Shown here piece after piece: positions 25,630 to 34,478 of a DNA stretch of 64,000 bases. How positions within the stretch are numbered: position 1 is the stretch's first letter; every line of letters starts with the position of its first letter. This stretch comes from Streptomyces curacoi (GTDB lineage: Bacteria; Actinomycetota; Actinomycetes; Streptomycetales; Streptomycetaceae): the NCBI RefSeq assembly GCF_001513975.1, contig NZ_KQ947985.1, forward strand, positions 750,266 to 814,265. The letters run 5' to 3'. The notes under the pieces are model-generated. The model was given only the letters and a program-made list of their open reading frames with translations. It was not told where the DNA came from and did no database searches. Position numbers and translations under genes: made by a program.

Positions 25630-26495
25630 ATGGCCGAAAACGTTCCCGGCAGAGGGCTCGACGCTCAGGGGTACATCGCGCGCGAAGGGTCCCTCGGGCG
25701 TGTCGCGCCTGCGTTCGGCCCTGTCGTCGCCGCCGCGCGGGAACGCCTGCCGACCGTGTTCGGGGCACGGCTGCACAGCGCCTACCTCTACGGGTCGATT
25801 CCGCGCGGCACCGCGCGCGTGGGGCGCAGCGACCTGGATCTGCTGGTCGCCCTGCACGAGGAGCCGACTGAGGCGGACCGGGCGGCCGCGCGCGGCCTCG
25901 GCGAGGGGCTGGACAAGGAGTTCGGGCAGATCGACGGGGCCGGGACGCTGCTGTACAGCCGCGGGCGGCTGCTGAGCGACCTGGAGAGGTACGACCTCGG
26001 GTGGTTCGTCGCCTGCCTCTGTACGCCCCTGCTGGGGGCCGATCTCGCCGAGTCTCTGCCCCGCTATCGGCCCGACACGCTGCTCGCGCGGGAGACCAAC
26101 GGTGACCTCGGCCGCCTGCTGCCCCGCTGGCGGGAGCGGATCGCCGGCGCCGGCGTCGGCGTCGGCGTCGACGTCGACGCCGGCGCCGGTGACAGCGATG
26201 ACGCCCGGCGGCCGCTCGTGCGGTTCATGTCGCGGCACCTGGTGCGCACGGGGTTCACGCTGGTCATGCCTCGCTGGGGCGGGTGGACCAGCGATCTGAG
26301 GAAGATGGCGGAAGCCTTCGGGGCGTACTACCCCGCGCGGCCGAGCAGATGCGGACGGCGGCCGTGCTCGGGTACGAGCCGACGGGGGACGTGGGTGTTC
26401 TTCGGTCGTATGTCGAGGATTTCGGGCCGTGGCTGGCGGGGGAGTACGCGCGCGTGCACGGGGTGAAAGCGCCTCGCCCCGATGCGTGGACGTAG
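25630..26495 (+). pseudogene. MNT-type nucleotidyltransferase domain protein, frameshifted near the 3' end
   Basis: ATG at 25630 opens a frame with the nucleotidyltransferase signature YLYGSIPRGTARVGRSDLDLL at about residues 52-72 (G-S...S-D-L-D-L, two metal-binding Asp). A later block (RPLVRFMSRHLVRTGFTLVM) resembles the C-terminal helical domain. At about 26335-26345 the frame slips: the natural continuation EQMRTAAVLGYEPTGDVGVL and SYVEDFGPWLAGEYARVHG is read one frame over and ends at 26495, whereas the uninterrupted frame ends at 26466 with an Arg-rich tail. A lost base in the GCGCGGCC stretch explains it. Residues near 175-190 are an AGVGVGVDVDAGAG repeat. The catalytic part is intact, so activity is not excluded. 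Confidence 0.75.
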
Positions 26496-26529
26496 CCCCG
26501 ATGCGTGGACAAGAGGACCTGGACGTGGG

Positions 26530-27360
26530 TCAGATGAGGCCGTGCTCCTCCAGGTAGTCCATCTGAGCCCGCACCGACAGCTCGGCCGCCGGCCACAGGG
26601 AGCGATCCACGTCCGCGTACACGTGGGCCACGACCTCGGCCGGAGTGCGGTAACCGTCCTCGACCGCCGTCTCGACCTGGGCGAGGCGGTGGGCGCGGTG
26701 GGCGAGGTAGAACTCCACGGCGCCCTGGGCGTCCTCCAGGACGGGGCCGTGGCCCGGGAGGACGGTGTGCACGCCGTCGTCCACCGCGAGGGACCTGAGC
26801 CGCCGTAGCGAGTCCAGGTAGTCGCCCAGGCGGCCCTCGGGGTGCGCCACGACCGTCGTACCGCGGCCCAGGATCGTGTCGCCGGTCAGGACGGCGCGGT
26901 CGGCCGGGAGGTGGAAGGAGAGCGAGTCGGCGGTGTGGCCGGGCGTCGGTACGACGCGCAGCTCCAGCCCGCCGACGGTGACGACGTTCCCGGCAGCCAG
27001 GCCCTCGTCGCCGAGCCGGAGCGCCGGGTCGAGCGCACGCACGCGCGTGCCGGTCAGTTCGGCGAAGCGGGCGGCGCCCTCGGCGTGGTCAGGGTGGCCG
27101 TGGGTGAGCAGGGTCAGGGCGATGCGCTTGCCGGACTTCTCGGCCGTGTCGACGACGTTGCGCAGGTGGCGCTCCTCCAGGGGGCCCGGGTCGACGACGA
27201 CGGCCAGGTCGGAGTCCGGCTCGGAGAGGATCCAGGTGTTGGTGCCGTCCAGGGTCATCGCGGAGGGGTTGGGCGCGAGGACGTTGACGGCGCGGGGGGT
27301 GGCGGGGCCGGAGAGGACTCCGCCTCGGGGCTGGCCGGGGAGGGCGGCTGCGTCCGTCAT
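26530..27360 (-). CDS. MBL-fold metallo-hydrolase (LACTB2-like)
   Basis: A 276-residue protein with the metallo-beta-lactamase motif THGHPDHAEG (HxHxDH) near residue 85, then PTPGHTADSLSF, LTGDTILGRG and LPGHGPV, giving the five His/Asp metal ligands. The C-terminal helix-rich DNA/RNA-associated-looking tail (YRTPAEVVAHVYADVDRSLW) is typical of LACTB2-type hydrolases. The orthologous position in Mycobacterium is the MBL gene beside crp. It is separated by 49 bases from the upstream NUDIX gene on the same strand, probably one transcript. Confidence 0.92.
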   Translation of the reverse strand: MTDAAALPGQPRGGVLSGPATPRAVNVLAPNPSAMTLDGTNTWILSEPDSDLAVVVDPGPLEERHLRNVVDTAEKSGKRIALTLLTHGHPDHAEGAARFAELTGTRVRALDPALRLGDEGLAAGNVVTVGGLELRVVPTPGHTADSLSFHLPADRAVLTGDTILGRGTTVVAHPEGRLGDYLDSLRRLRSLAVDDGVHTVLPGHGPVLEDAQGAVEFYLAHRAHRLAQVETAVEDGYRTPAEVVAHVYADVDRSLWPAAELSVRAQMDYLEEHGLI

Positions 27361-27409
27361 ACGAAGGGGCCTTCCAGGGCTGCGGGCACTGCGGGTACTG
27401 CGTGGACGG

Positions 27410-28276
27410 TCATGCGGGGGCTCCGCCGGTCGGGATGTGCTTGGTGAACTCGTCGTGCCCCGGCCAGGAGAGCACGATCTCGCCGTCCACGAGGCGGGCC
27501 TGCGCCAGGACCGGGGTGAGGTCGCGGTCGGGGGCGGCGGCGAGGGCCTGGGCGGCGCTGTCGTACGGCGTCAGCTGGCGCAGGGTCGCGATCGTGGGCG
27601 GCATCATCAGCAGTTCGCCCTTGTCGTACGAGGCGGCGGCGTCCGTGGGCCGGATCCAGACCGTGCGGTCGGCCTCGGTGGAGGCGTTGCGGGTGCGTTG
27701 GCCCTCAGGGAGCGCGGCGACGAAGAACCACGTGTCGTAGCGGCGGGGTTCGAACTCCGGGGTGATCCAGCGGGTCCAGGCGCCCAGGAGGTCCGAACGG
27801 AGGACCAGTCCGCGGCGGTCCAGGAACTCGGCGAACGACACGTCGCGGGCCACCAGGGCGGCGCGGTCCGCCTCCCAGTCGTCGCCCGTGGTGTCGCGGA
27901 CGACGGAATCGGGGGTGGGGCCGGCGAGGAGCACCCCTGCCTCCTCGTACGTCTCCCGTACGGCCGCGCAGACGATCGCCTGTGCTGCCCCCTCGTCGAC
28001 GCCGAGCCGGTGCGCCCACCACGCGCGCGTGGGGCCCGCCCAGCGGATCTGGTGCTCGTCGCGCGGGTCGACGCCGCCGCCCGGGTAGGCGTACGCCCCG
28101 CCGGCGAAGGCCATGGACGTACGGCGGCGCAGCATGTGCACGGCGGGGCCGGCGTCAGCGTCTCTGAGCAGCATGACGGTGGCCGCGCGCTTGGGAACGA
28201 CAGGCTTGAGGCTTCCTTCCGCGAGCGCACGGATACGGTCCGGCCACTCCGGTGGGTACCACTGCCCGTTTGCCAT
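27410..28276 (-). CDS. NUDIX hydrolase, NUDT19-like
   Basis: A 288-residue hydrolase. The N-terminal KRAATVMLLRDADAGPAVHM strand leads into RRRTSMAFAGGAYAYPGGGV. The Nudix box is split, as in the NUDT19 group: GGGVDP is followed by a loop before AAVRETYEEAGVLL (REx2EExG). These enzymes cleave CoA-type or other nucleoside diphosphates; the substrate here is not known. First gene of a probable two-gene unit with the MBL hydrolase. Confidence 0.9.
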   Translation of the reverse strand: MANGQWYPPEWPDRIRALAEGSLKPVVPKRAATVMLLRDADAGPAVHMLRRRTSMAFAGGAYAYPGGGVDPRDEHQIRWAGPTRAWWAHRLGVDEGAAQAIVCAAVRETYEEAGVLLAGPTPDSVVRDTTGDDWEADRAALVARDVSFAEFLDRRGLVLRSDLLGAWTRWITPEFEPRRYDTWFFVAALPEGQRTRNASTEADRTVWIRPTDAAASYDKGELLMMPPTIATLRQLTPYDSAAQALAAAPDRDLTPVLAQARLVDGEIVLSWPGHDEFTKHIPTGGAPA

Positions 28277-28585
28277 GGGCGGAGGCTATCTCTTGGGGCG
28301 CGGATGTTCGAGGGGGGCCTGTGGGGGTGCGCGTGTGAATGCCTGCGGCGGCCTGTGGGGGTGGGGTGGGGGTGCGCGTAGCGCCTGCGGTGGGTTTGTG
28401 GGTCGGGGCCGCGCCGGGGGGTGTCCGTCCTCGGACCGGCGGCCCCCTTGGGCCAAGAGGTGCCGCGTGTTGACGCCGGTCACTGCGGGCGGACACCCCC
28501 CGGCACGTCCCCTTCCCGCCGTGGGCGACTGCGGGCCCGTGGGGGGTACGCCGCTGCCCCTCTGCATGCCGGTCGGCGTCTTTCA

Positions 28586-28700
28586 GCCCGTCCGGCGTTT
28601 GAGGACGAGGCCCTTTCAGGGCCGAAGCGGGGGTCCAGGGGGCGGCAGCCCCCTGGCGGGGTCGAAGGGGCGGAGCCCCTGGAGGTGGGACGGGTAGGGG
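28586..28700. repeat. dispersed Streptomyces intergenic palindromic element
   Basis: It contains CGTCCGGCGTTTGAGGACGA followed by CCCTTTCAGGGCCGAAGCGG and the palindromes CAGGGGGCGGCAGCCCCCTG and AGGGGCGGAGCCCCT. I recognise this composite from many Streptomyces intergenic regions, where it is repeated widely. Its function is not established. Confidence 0.75.
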
Positions 28701-28737
28701 CGGCGGGGGCGAGGAAAGGCCGGGGCGGCAACCACAA

Positions 28738-28770
28738 CGGGGCCCCGCCTCGCAGTGAGACGGGACCCCG
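28738..28770 (-). terminator. crp terminator
   Basis: A 14-bp stem with two mismatches (28738-28751 with 28757-28770) about 20 bases past the crp stop. Confidence 0.75.
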
Positions 28771-28791
28771 GTGTCGTAGGACTCGGCGTGA

Positions 28792-29466
28792 CTACCGCGA
28801 CCGCTTCGCCAGCCGCTCCACGTCCAGGAGGATCACCGCACGGGCCTCCAGTCGCAGCCAGCCACGCTGGGCGAAGTCGGCCAGCGCCTTGTTCACGGTC
28901 TCGCGGGACGCGCCGACCAGCTGCGCCAGTTCCTCCTGCGTCAGGTCGTGCACGACGTGGATGCCCTCCTCGGACTGCACGCCGAAGCGGCGGGAGAGGT
29001 CCAGGAGCGCACGGGCCACGCGGCCGGGGACGTCCGAGAAGACGAGGTCGGACATCGCGTCGTTGGTGCGCCGCAGGCGGCGTGCGACGGCGCGCAGCAG
29101 GGCGCCGGCCACCTCGGGGCGGGCGTTCAGCCAGGGCTGAAGGTCACCGTGGCCGAGCCCCAGCAGCTTGACCTCGGTCAGCGCGGTCGCCGTCGCCGTA
29201 CGCGGACCCGGGTCGAAGAGGGACAGCTCACCGATGAGCTCACCGGGACCGACGACGGCCAGCATGTTCTCGCGGCCATCGGGTGAGGTGCGGTGGAGTT
29301 TGACCTTGCCCTCGGTGACGACATACAGCCGGTCACCTGGGTCGCCCTCGTGGAACAGGGAGTCACCACGTGCGAGGGTCACCTCACTCATGGAGGCGCG
29401 GAGCTCCGCGGCCTGCTCGTCGTCGAGAGCCGCGAAGAGCGGGTTGCGCCGCAGAACGTCGTCCAC
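28792..29466 (-). CDS. crp: cAMP receptor protein Crp
   Basis: A 224-residue Crp/Fnr-family regulator. The N-terminal cyclic-nucleotide-binding barrel contains GPGELIGELSLFDPGPRTAT (Gly-Glu-Leu plus the Arg that binds phosphate). The C-terminal winged helix has LTQEELAQLVGASRETVNKA near residues 175-195. GTG at 29466 follows AAGGAGAG; the open frame extends 23 codons upstream without support. In Streptomyces, Crp controls germination, development and antibiotic production. Divergent from nth, as in mycobacteria, with a palindrome between. Confidence 0.95.
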   Translation of the reverse strand: MDDVLRRNPLFAALDDEQAAELRASMSEVTLARGDSLFHEGDPGDRLYVVTEGKVKLHRTSPDGRENMLAVVGPGELIGELSLFDPGPRTATATALTEVKLLGLGHGDLQPWLNARPEVAGALLRAVARRLRRTNDAMSDLVFSDVPGRVARALLDLSRRFGVQSEEGIHVVHDLTQEELAQLVGASRETVNKALADFAQRGWLRLEARAVILLDVERLAKRSR

Positions 29467-29556
29467 GAGTTCTCTCCTTGTCGACCTGCTCAGGGGATCT
29501 TGCTCCCCCGTGTACCAGGGGACCGTGGTGCCCATTCTGCCGGACGGTCCAAACAG

Positions 29557-29570
29557 TGTGATCTGTCACA
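29557..29570. promoter_or_regulatory. Crp-like palindrome between crp and nth
   Basis: TGTGATCTGTCACA has the classic TGTGA/TCACA half sites, but with 4 rather than 6 bases between them. It lies about 90 bases upstream of the crp start and about 100 upstream of nth. It may be an autoregulatory site with non-standard spacing or a site for another regulator. Confidence 0.4.
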
Positions 29571-29672
29571 AGGATGCCGCACAGGTGTCCCGGGGTACGC
29601 GGCAGGGGTCCAATTGGGCGCCGATCTTCAGGGTCCGGGGCGGATGTCGGTGTCGGGCTTTAGGCTGGCCGG

Positions 29673-30848
29673 GTGTCCAAATCGCCGGTGAGAGCACAGG
29701 CCAAGGGGGCTGGGCGGGTGGTTGTACGTCGCGATTCCGCTGTGGGCGAACAGGACCCTGGTGGCGGAAGGAAAACGGCAGAAGCGGCGAAAACGGCGCC
29801 GGAGGAGGTGGCGGCCGGTGGCGAGAAAGCGGCGGTGAAGAAGGCCGCGCCCACCAAGAAGGCCGCGCCCACCAAGAAGGCCACGCCCGCGAAGAGGGCG
29901 ACGGCGAAGAAGGTGTCGGGCAAGAAGGCCGCGCCCGCGAAGAAGGCAACGGCGAAGAAGGCATCGCCCGCCAAGAAGGTGATCGCCAAGAAACCCGTCG
30001 TCGCCCCCGAGAAGGCCACCGCCGCGGTGAAGGGTGCCTCTCCCGTCAGGACCGTCACCCCGAAGCCCCCTACGGCCGAGTCCCGTACCGCCCTCGTCCG
30101 CCGGGCCCGCCGTATCAACCGCGAACTCGCCGAGGTCTACCCGTACGCCCACCCCGAGCTGGACTTCGACAACCCCTTCCAGCTCCTGGTCGCCACGGTC
30201 CTGTCCGCTCAGACCACCGACCTGCGCGTCAACCAGACGACCCCCACGCTTTTCGCCAAGTACCCCACGCCCGAGGACCTGGCCGCCGCCAATCCCGAGG
30301 AGGTCGAGGAGATCCTCCGTCCGTGCGGCTTCTTCCGGGCCAAGACCAAGTCGGTCATGGGTCTGTCGAAGGCACTGGTGGAGAACCACGGCGGTGAGGT
30401 TCCGGGCCGGCTCGAGGATCTCGTCAAACTGCCCGGGGTGGGGCGCAAGACGGCCTTCGTCGTGCTCGGCAACGCCTTCGGCCGCCCCGGCATCACCGTG
30501 GACACGCACTTCCAGCGGCTGGTGCGGCGCTGGCAGTGGACCGAGCAGACGGACCCCGACAAGATCGAGGCCGAGATCGGCGCGCTGTTCCCCAAGAGCG
30601 ACTGGACGGACCTCTCGCACCATGTGATCTGGCACGGGCGCCGTATCTGTCACGCCCGCAAGCCCGCCTGCGGAGCCTGCCCCATAGCGCCGCTCTGCCC
30701 GGCGTACGGCGAGGGCGAGACGGATCCGGAGAAGGCGAAGAAGCTCCTGAAGTACGAGAAGGGCGGCTTCCCGGGCCAGCGACTGAAGCCCCCGCAGGCT
30801 TATTTGGACGCCGGCGGCAAACCGGCCCCGCCGCTGGGGGCGGGATGA
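29673..30848 (+). CDS. nth: endonuclease III with lysine/alanine-rich N-terminal extension
   Basis: A 391-residue protein. The last 260 residues are a full endonuclease III: the HhH motif [18 protein letters not shown] with the catalytic Lys, VDTHFQRL with the catalytic Asp, and a 4Fe-4S cluster [17 protein letters not shown] (C-x6-C-x2-C-x5-C). It removes oxidised pyrimidines and cuts at AP sites. The first about 130 residues are unlike the usual 210-residue enzyme: repeated KKA(A/T)P(A/T)KKA units, histone-H1-like, from about residue 50 to 110. GTG at 29673 has a weak ribosome binding site, so a start inside the extension is possible. Confidence 0.93.
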   Translation: MSKSPVRAQAKGAGRVVVRRDSAVGEQDPGGGRKTAEAAKTAPEEVAAGGEKAAVKKAAPTKKAAPTKKATPAKRATAKKVSGKKAAPAKKATAKKASPAKKVIAKKPVVAPEKATAAVKGASPVRTVTPKPPTAESRTALVRRARRINRELAEVYPYAHPELDFDNPFQLLVATVLSAQTTDLRVNQTTPTLFAKYPTPEDLAAANPEEVEEILRPCGFFRAKTKSVMGLSKALVENHGGEVPGRLEDLVKLPGVGRKTAFVVLGNAFGRPGITVDTHFQRLVRRWQWTEQTDPDKIEAEIGALFPKSDWTDLSHHVIWHGRRICHARKPACGACPIAPLCPAYGEGETDPEKAKKLLKYEKGGFPGQRLKPPQAYLDAGGKPAPPLGAG

Positions 30849-31089
30849 CGCAGCGAACCGGACGAGTCGGGGCACCTCCGTGCGGTCGTACGGCAGCACC
30901 GGAGCGGGCCGGGTGGCGGCAGGCGGGCGGCCGTAGGGATGGGCTGGAGTGGTTCGGGTACCGGCAGGTGTGTCGCCGTGAGACAAGCCCGGAGCGGGCC
31001 GGGTGCGGGCACGCGGGTGGTCGTACGGCCCGGCTGGAACGATCTACGTGCCGTCAGGCGTTGGACTCGGCAGGACGACGGGGGTGGCG
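30849..31089. other. gap with two imperfect long repeats
   Basis: Two imperfect copies of a roughly 90-base segment containing GGAGCGGGCCGGGTG (starting near 30899 and 30991) lie between nth and the CoA NUDIX gene. No gene supported. Confidence 0.5.
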
Positions 31090-31785
31090 ATGACGCGCGC
31101 GAGCGGTACGCAGGACGGGCCGGTGGTGCTCAGCAAGGACGGGCTGCCGCACTGGCTGGATCCGGTGGTCCGGGTGGTCGAGACGGTCGAGCCGGTGCAG
31201 CTGAGCCGCTTCCTGCCGCCGGAGAACGGCGCGGGGCGCCAGTCCGCCGTACTGATCCTCTTCGGCGAGGGCGAACGCGGGCCCGAACTGCTGCTCATGG
31301 AGCGGGCCAGTTCCCTGCGGTCGCACGCCGGGCAGCCGTCCTTCCCCGGCGGCGCCCTCGACCCCGAGGACGGTGACCCGAAGGCCGACGGGCCGTTGCG
31401 GGCCGCTCTGCGGGAGGCCGAGGAGGAGACCGGGCTCGATCCGAGCGGCGTTCAGCTCTTCGGCGTCCTGCCCAAGCTGTACATCCCGGTCAGCGGTTTC
31501 GTCGTGACGCCCGTGCTGGGCTGGTGGCGCGAGCCGAGCCCGGTCGGCGTCGTCGATCCGAACGAGACCGCCCGGGTCTTCACCGTCCCCGTGGCGGATC
31601 TCACGAATCCGGACAACCGCGCCACGGCCGTCCACCCCAGCGGCCACCGAGGTCCGGCATTTCTGGTCGAATCGGCCCTGGTCTGGGGCTTCACGGCCGG
31701 AATCATCGACCGTCTGCTCCATTTCTCGGGCTGGGAGCAGCCCTGGGACCGGGACAAGCAGGTCCCGCTCGACTGGCGGTCATGA
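31090..31785 (+). CDS. NUDIX hydrolase, CoA pyrophosphatase type
   Basis: A 231-residue protein. The segment MERASSLRSHAGQPSFPGGA is the NUDT7/NudL (UPF0035) signature that precedes the Nudix box in CoA pyrophosphatases. The box follows as GGALDPEDGDPKADGPLRAA and LREAEEETGL (REx2EExG). Expected reaction: CoA to phosphopantetheine and 3',5'-ADP. ATG at 31090 follows GGGGGTGG. It precedes the marP-like gene, as in mycobacteria. Confidence 0.92.
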   Translation: MTRASGTQDGPVVLSKDGLPHWLDPVVRVVETVEPVQLSRFLPPENGAGRQSAVLILFGEGERGPELLLMERASSLRSHAGQPSFPGGALDPEDGDPKADGPLRAALREAEEETGLDPSGVQLFGVLPKLYIPVSGFVVTPVLGWWREPSPVGVVDPNETARVFTVPVADLTNPDNRATAVHPSGHRGPAFLVESALVWGFTAGIIDRLLHFSGWEQPWDRDKQVPLDWRS

Positions 31786-31884
31786 CAGGGTGTCTGCCGT
31801 GCCGTGTTGCCCGGGGCGCCCCTGTGCCGGGTCCTCCCGGCCGTTCTGTGGTGATCGGAAAGTGATGAGGCGAGGCCTGAAGCA

Positions 31885-33084
31885 GTGAACGTGGTGGACA
31901 TCCTGTTGCTGGTCGCCGCCGTCTGGTTCGCGATCGTGGGCTATCGCCAGGGCTTCGTCGTCGGCATCCTGTCGGTGATCGGCTTCCTCGGCGGCGGCCT
32001 CGTGGCCGTGTACCTCCTCCCGGTCATCTGGGACGCGCTGACCGACAACGCCGAGGTGAGCACGACCGCCGCCGTGGTCGCGGTCGTCGTCGTGATCGTC
32101 TGTGCGTCCGTCGGCCAGGCCCTGACCACCCACCTCGGCAACAAGCTGCGCCGATACATCACCTGGTCCCCGGCCCGCGCCCTGGACGCGACCGGCGGCG
32201 CCCTGGTCAACGTCGTCGCCATGCTCCTGGTGGCCTGGCTGATCGGCTCCGCCCTCGGGCAGACCACGCTGCCGGGGCTGGGCAAGGAGGTCCGCAGCTC
32301 CAAGGTGCTGCTGGGCGTCTCCGAGTCGCTGCCCGACCAGGCCGACACCTGGTTCAAGGACTTCACCTCGGTCCTCGCGCAGAACGGCTTCCCCCAGGTC
32401 TTCAGCCCGTTCGCCAACGAGCCGATCAAGGAGGTCGCGCCGCCCGACCCGGCCCTCGCCAACAGCGCGGTGGCCACCCGGGCCCAGCGCTCCATCGTCA
32501 AGGTCATGGGTACGGCGACGAGTTGCGGCAAGGTCCTGGAGGGCACCGGATTCGTCTTCGCCGACCGCCGCGTGATGACCAACGCGCATGTCGTCGGCGG
32601 CGTCGACGAACCCACCGTCCAGATAGGCGGCGAGGGCAGGAAGTACGACGCGACGGTCGTCCTCTACGACTGGGAGCGCGACATCGCGGTCCTCGACGTG
32701 CCGGACATGAAGGCGCCCGTGCTGCAGTTCACGACCTCCGACGCCGAGAGCGGCGACAGCGCGATCATCGCGGGCTTCCCGGAGAACGGGGCGTACGACG
32801 TGCGCGCCGCGCGCGTGCGCGGGCGCCTGCCGGCCAACGGCCCGGACATCTACCACCGCGGCACCGTGCGCCGTGATGTCTACTCGCTGTACGCGACCGT
32901 CCGCCAGGGCAACTCCGGCGGTCCGCTGCTCACGCCCGAGGGCAAGGTGTACGGCGTGGTCTTCGCCAAGTCCCTCGACGACGCCGACACCGGTTACGCC
33001 CTCACCGCGGACGAGATCCAGGAGGACATCGTCAAGGGCCGTACCGCCAACCAGCAGGTGGACAGCGACAGCTGCGCGCTGTAG
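31885..33084 (+). CDS. MarP-like membrane serine protease
   Basis: A 399-residue protein. The N-terminal half is a CvpA-type domain with four membrane helices (about residues 5-20, 24-45, 62-80, 105-122). The C-terminal half is a chymotrypsin-like protease with the triad His235 (TNAHVVGG), Asp266 (ERDIAVLDV) and Ser344 (GNSGGPLL). Cys214 and the penultimate-region Cys397 match the positions expected for the redox-sensitive disulfide described for mycobacterial MarP. That enzyme is periplasmic and needed for acid resistance; the same role here is inferred from architecture and conserved position. Confidence 0.93.
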   Translation: MNVVDILLLVAAVWFAIVGYRQGFVVGILSVIGFLGGGLVAVYLLPVIWDALTDNAEVSTTAAVVAVVVVIVCASVGQALTTHLGNKLRRYITWSPARALDATGGALVNVVAMLLVAWLIGSALGQTTLPGLGKEVRSSKVLLGVSESLPDQADTWFKDFTSVLAQNGFPQVFSPFANEPIKEVAPPDPALANSAVATRAQRSIVKVMGTATSCGKVLEGTGFVFADRRVMTNAHVVGGVDEPTVQIGGEGRKYDATVVLYDWERDIAVLDVPDMKAPVLQFTTSDAESGDSAIIAGFPENGAYDVRAARVRGRLPANGPDIYHRGTVRRDVYSLYATVRQGNSGGPLLTPEGKVYGVVFAKSLDDADTGYALTADEIQEDIVKGRTANQQVDSDSCAL

Positions 33085-33153
33085 CCCGTGCGGAAAGGCT
33101 GTACCGGGTCGGGAGAGGCGGCTGTTGAGGCCGATCGCGGAGCGGGCGGCTGC

Positions 33154-33336
33154 TCAGCCGCGCGGGTGGCGCAGGCGTACCGAGACCCAGCGGGCCCGGC
33201 GGCGCAGAATGCGCGGAATGCCCACCCGGAGGTCCGAGCCCGGCATCTGCGGGGCGCTGTCTCGCTCGTGGGAGCTCAGCCCACCGGCCGAGCGGCGATT
33301 GCGTGCTGCGTCACTGTAGTCGTGCGTCCAGCCCAT
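33154..33336 (-). CDS. small basic hypothetical protein, 60 residues
   Basis: ATG at 33336 is preceded by a GGGGT stretch. The product begins MGWTHDYSDAARNRRSAG and ends in the very basic RILRRRARWVSVRLRHPRG. The frame shows good third-position GC. I do not recognise the family; a short cationic protein conserved among Streptomyces is plausible. Confidence 0.45.
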   Translation of the reverse strand: MGWTHDYSDAARNRRSAGGLSSHERDSAPQMPGSDLRVGIPRILRRRARWVSVRLRHPRG

Positions 33337-33386
33337 ACCCCGACGTCTGCCCCTGCCGCATGGTCGATAACCGCCTCCGGCGCCCC

Positions 33387-33414
33387 CAATTGGCCTATGC
33401 GCCGGGCAATTGGC
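33387..33414. promoter_or_regulatory. paired CAATTGGC motifs 20 bp apart
   Basis: CAATTGGC occurs at 33387-33394 and 33407-33414, in the same orientation and exactly two helical turns apart, about 50-80 bases upstream of the small ORF. Candidate operator. Confidence 0.4.
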
Positions 33415-33539
33415 TGTTCGTAGGACAGGTGTTCAGCTCCGGATACCGGGCGCATCGGCGCGGTCACCGAACGGGTTCGGGGTCTTTCCGCCAATCGGCC
33501 GGACCGCCGACCGCCCCGCCGTGCTCACCGCGGCGGGCC

Positions 33540-34478
33540 TCAGCGGTCGGGCTCGGGGTCCTTCAGCCAGTTGATGAGCTCCGCGGAGAACGCCACCGGG
33601 TCCTCCTCGTGCGGGAAGTGCCCGAGCCCGTCGAACAGCCGCCAGCGGTACGGCGCTTCGACGTACTCGCCGGAGCCGGCCGCGCTGCGGGTGCGCATCA
33701 CCGGGTCGAGCGAGCCGTGCAGATGCAGTGTCGGCACCCGGACCGGCCGCTTCATACGCCGGTTGAACTGGATGCCGTCGGGGCGGGCCAGTGAGCGCAC
33801 CATCCAGCGGTACGGCTCGATGGAGCAGTGGGCCGTCGACGGGATGCAGATCGCGCGGCGGTACGTCTCCACCGCCTCGTCGTCCGGCAGGCGCGGGCCC
33901 GACCAGTCCCGGATCAGGCGGCCGACGAGTGCCCCGTCGTCGGCCGTCAGCTGACGTTCGGGAATCCAGGGCCGCTGGAACCCCCAGATGTAGGAACTCG
34001 CACTCGTCTGCTTGACGTCCGAGAGCATCGCCGAGCGCCAGCGCCGGGGATGCGGCATGGAGGCGACCGCGAGCCGCCGTACGAGCTTGGGGCGCATCAC
34101 GGCCGCCGTCCAGGCCAGGTATCCGCCCAGGTCGTGGCCGACCAGCGCGGCGTCGGGCTCGCCGAGGGAGCGGATCACGCCGGTGATGTCGAGGGCGAGG
34201 TTGGCCGGGTCGTAGCCGCGCGGCGTACGGTCGCTGCCGCCGACGCCCCTGAGGTCCATCGCCACGGCCCGGAACCCCGCGTCGGCGAGGGCGACGAGCT
34301 GATGCCGCCAGGTCCACCAGAACTGCGGGAAGCCGTGCAGCAGCAGTACCAGCGGCCCGTCACCCAGCTCGGCGATGTGGAAGCGCGCGCCGTTCGCCGC
34401 GACGTCCCGGTGCGTCCAGGGACCGTCGAGACGTACGACTGAGGCAGGTTGCGCCGAAGGGGCGGCGGGATCCGTCAT
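33540..34478 (-). CDS. alpha/beta hydrolase, epoxide-hydrolase-like (EphE-like)
   Basis: A 312-residue alpha/beta hydrolase. It has the oxyanion-hole motif LLLHGFPQFWWTWRHQL near residue 48, the nucleophile elbow LVGHDLGGYLAW (Asp nucleophile in GHDLGG, as in epoxide hydrolases and dehalogenases), HLHGSLDPVM with the second acid and GLGHFPHEEDP with the catalytic His. ATG at 34478 overlaps the stop of the holin-family gene by four bases (ATGA), so they are co-translated. Position matches ephE in mycobacteria. Confidence 0.92.
   Translation of the reverse strand: MTDPAAPSAQPASVVRLDGPWTHRDVAANGARFHIAELGDGPLVLLLHGFPQFWWTWRHQLVALADAGFRAVAMDLRGVGGSDRTPRGYDPANLALDITGVIRSLGEPDAALVGHDLGGYLAWTAAVMRPKLVRRLAVASMPHPRRWRSAMLSDVKQTSASSYIWGFQRPWIPERQLTADDGALVGRLIRDWSGPRLPDDEAVETYRRAICIPSTAHCSIEPYRWMVRSLARPDGIQFNRRMKRPVRVPTLHLHGSLDPVMRTRSAAGSGEYVEAPYRWRLFDGLGHFPHEEDPVAFSAELINWLKDPEPDR

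Larger units (their letters stand above)
28277..28791. other. intergenic region with Streptomyces-type palindromic repeat
   Basis: 515 bases between the NUDIX gene start and the crp stop. It starts with G-rich low-complexity DNA (28300-28410), carries a compound palindromic element at 28586-28700 and ends with the crp terminator. No gene supported. Confidence 0.7.
33085..33539. other. intergenic region with small ORF and direct repeats
   Basis: Contains the candidate small ORF 33154-33336 and the paired CAATTGGC motifs. Nothing else supported. Confidence 0.5.

Noticed and set aside
31885..33084. Antisense open frame of similar length opposite the MarP-like gene
   Set aside because: Gly/Ala/Arg/His-rich with no motif; the plus frame has the full protease triad.
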